Assembly: GCA_938008865.1 (NCBI GenBank)
Contig: CALLJA010000454.1
Coordinates: 1 to 5,468 of the forward strand
Length of the DNA stretch: 5,468 bases
Reading direction: 5' to 3'
DNA from: an uncultured Anaerolineales bacterium
GTDB taxonomy: Bacteria; Chloroflexota; Anaerolineae; Anaerolineales; Villigracilaceae
Within the stretch, counting starts at the first letter, position 1, and every line of letters begins with the position of its first letter. Positions 4,712-5,468 of the stretch are shown in pieces. The notes beneath the pieces were generated by a model. It saw only the letters and a program-made list of their open reading frames with translations, had not been told where the DNA came from and did no database searches. Both the position numbers and the translations under genes were made by a program.

Positions 4712-5431
4712 ATGGGCGAGTTGAAGTACAAACGCATTCTGCTCAAACTGAGCGGCGAAGCGCTCAGCGGGCCGTCGGGCTATGGCATCGACGTGACCGA
4801 GGCCGAGTCCATCGCCAGCCGCATCAAGGAGATCCGCGAGATGGGCGTGGAAGTGGCTGCCGTGATCGGCGCGGGTAACTTGTGGCGCGGCAAACAGGGC
4901 CTCGACCGCGGTATGGACCGTGCCACCGCCGACTACATGGGCATGCTTGGCACCGTGATGAACGCCCTGACCCTGATGGACGCACTCGAACGCCAGGGTG
5001 TGTACACCCGCGTGCAATCGGCCATCGAGATGCGGGCCGTGGCCGAACCCTACATCCGCCGCCGCGCCATCCGCCACCTCGAAAAGGGGCGCGTGGTCAT
5101 CTTCAGCGCGGGCACAGGCAATCCCTTCTTTTCCACCGACACCGCTGCCGCCCTGCGCGGCACCGAGATGGATGTGGACGTGCTGATCAAGGCCACCAAG
5201 GTGGACGGCGTCTACGACTCGGACCCCAAGAAGAACCCCAACGCGGTCAAATTCGACCAGCTCTCCTATATCGAGGTCCTCAACCGCCGCCTCGAGGTGA
5301 TGGACAGCACCGCCATTACCCTGTGCATGGAAAACAACCTCCCCATCCTGGTGCTAAACCTGTGGGATTCGCAAGCCCTCATGCAGGCCCTGCGCGGCGA
5401 GCAATCGGGTACCCTGGTCCATCACGGCTGA
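4712..5431 (+). CDS. pyrH: Uridylate kinase (UMP kinase)
   Basis: This cytoplasmic enzyme transfers phosphate from ATP to UMP, making UDP for RNA, DNA and cell-wall precursor synthesis. Bacterial UMP kinases are hexamers of the amino-acid-kinase fold, usually controlled by GTP and UTP. The 239 residues match the family length (about 235-245). Motifs are KLSGEAL (12-18) at the phosphate site, GAGNLWRG (53-60), the UMP-binding region RATADYMGMLGTVMNA (70-85), GTGNPFFSTDTAAALR (134-149) and KATKVDGVYDSDP (160-172), which binds the nucleotide. The ATG at 4712 is chosen because AAGGAG (4699-4704) lies 7 bases upstream and homology begins there; a longer in-frame reading back into tsf has no support. 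A terminator precedes the gene, and I could not find a convincing promoter in 4645-4698, where there is only a small inverted repeat (GGCTG 4656-4660 / CAGCC 4666-4670). The usual downstream partner frr, if present, lies beyond the window. Confidence 0.98.
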   Translation: MGELKYKRILLKLSGEALSGPSGYGIDVTEAESIASRIKEIREMGVEVAAVIGAGNLWRGKQGLDRGMDRATADYMGMLGTVMNALTLMDALERQGVYTRVQSAIEMRAVAEPYIRRRAIRHLEKGRVVIFSAGTGNPFFSTDTAAALRGTEMDVDVLIKATKVDGVYDSDPKKNPNAVKFDQLSYIEVLNRRLEVMDSTAITLCMENNLPILVLNLWDSQALMQALRGEQSGTLVHHG

Positions 5432-5468
5432 GAGTCTCTCAAACCCCGCCCGATCCCTCTCATATTTT

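Noticed and set aside
5430..5440. GAGAGTCTCTC after the pyrH stop as a hairpin or terminator
   Set aside because: The two arms are separated by one base, so no RNA loop can form, and no T-run follows directly. The remaining bases to the window end show no start codon with a ribosome site.

Overview
The window looks like a piece of a GC-rich bacterial chromosome, probably Chloroflexota and perhaps an Anaerolineae-like lineage. That assignment rests on recognising the style of the ribosomal protein S2 and on the short (200-residue) EF-Ts; no 16S gene or search backs it, so treat it as moderate confidence. All genes lie on the + strand. No transposase, phage gene, tRNA, rRNA or CRISPR array was seen.

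Layout. Positions 1-358 are non-coding and look like a replication-origin/dnaA control region. They hold one perfect DnaA box (27-35), an AT-rich stretch (104-148, about 78% A+T), an extended -10 promoter (169-198), a perfect 9-bp inverted repeat just downstream of the predicted transcript start (215-245), a G-rich repeat (303-316) and the dnaA ribosome binding site. dnaA (359-1705) encodes a complete initiator and ends at a strong intrinsic terminator (1725-1753). A membrane acyltransferase-3 gene (1781-2911) follows; it has a perfect -10 hexamer a few bases before its ATG and no Shine-Dalgarno sequence. Its stop codon lies inside a likely promoter for the next block.

That block is a 5' leader (about 2924-3077), then rpsB (3078-3983) and tsf (4009-4611), closed by an intrinsic terminator (4617-4644). 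The leader contains an unlisted 32-codon reading frame (2966-3064). Its third codon positions are strongly GC-rich, and its stop codon is fused to the rpsB Shine-Dalgarno. The same bases can fold into a nested hairpin. pyrH (4712-5431) follows as a separately initiated gene. The last 37 bases hold nothing recognisable.

How the genes fit together. dnaA starts chromosome replication, rpsB and tsf supply the translation machinery (30S protein S2 and the EF-Tu exchange factor), and pyrH makes UDP from UMP for pyrimidine nucleotides. The rpsB-tsf / pyrH order is widespread in bacteria. Finding it directly beyond dnaA, with an acyltransferase between and no dnaN, is less usual. I see no clearly new multi-gene system. 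The most interesting unexplained signals are the rpsB leader with its small ORF, and the structured dnaA leader.
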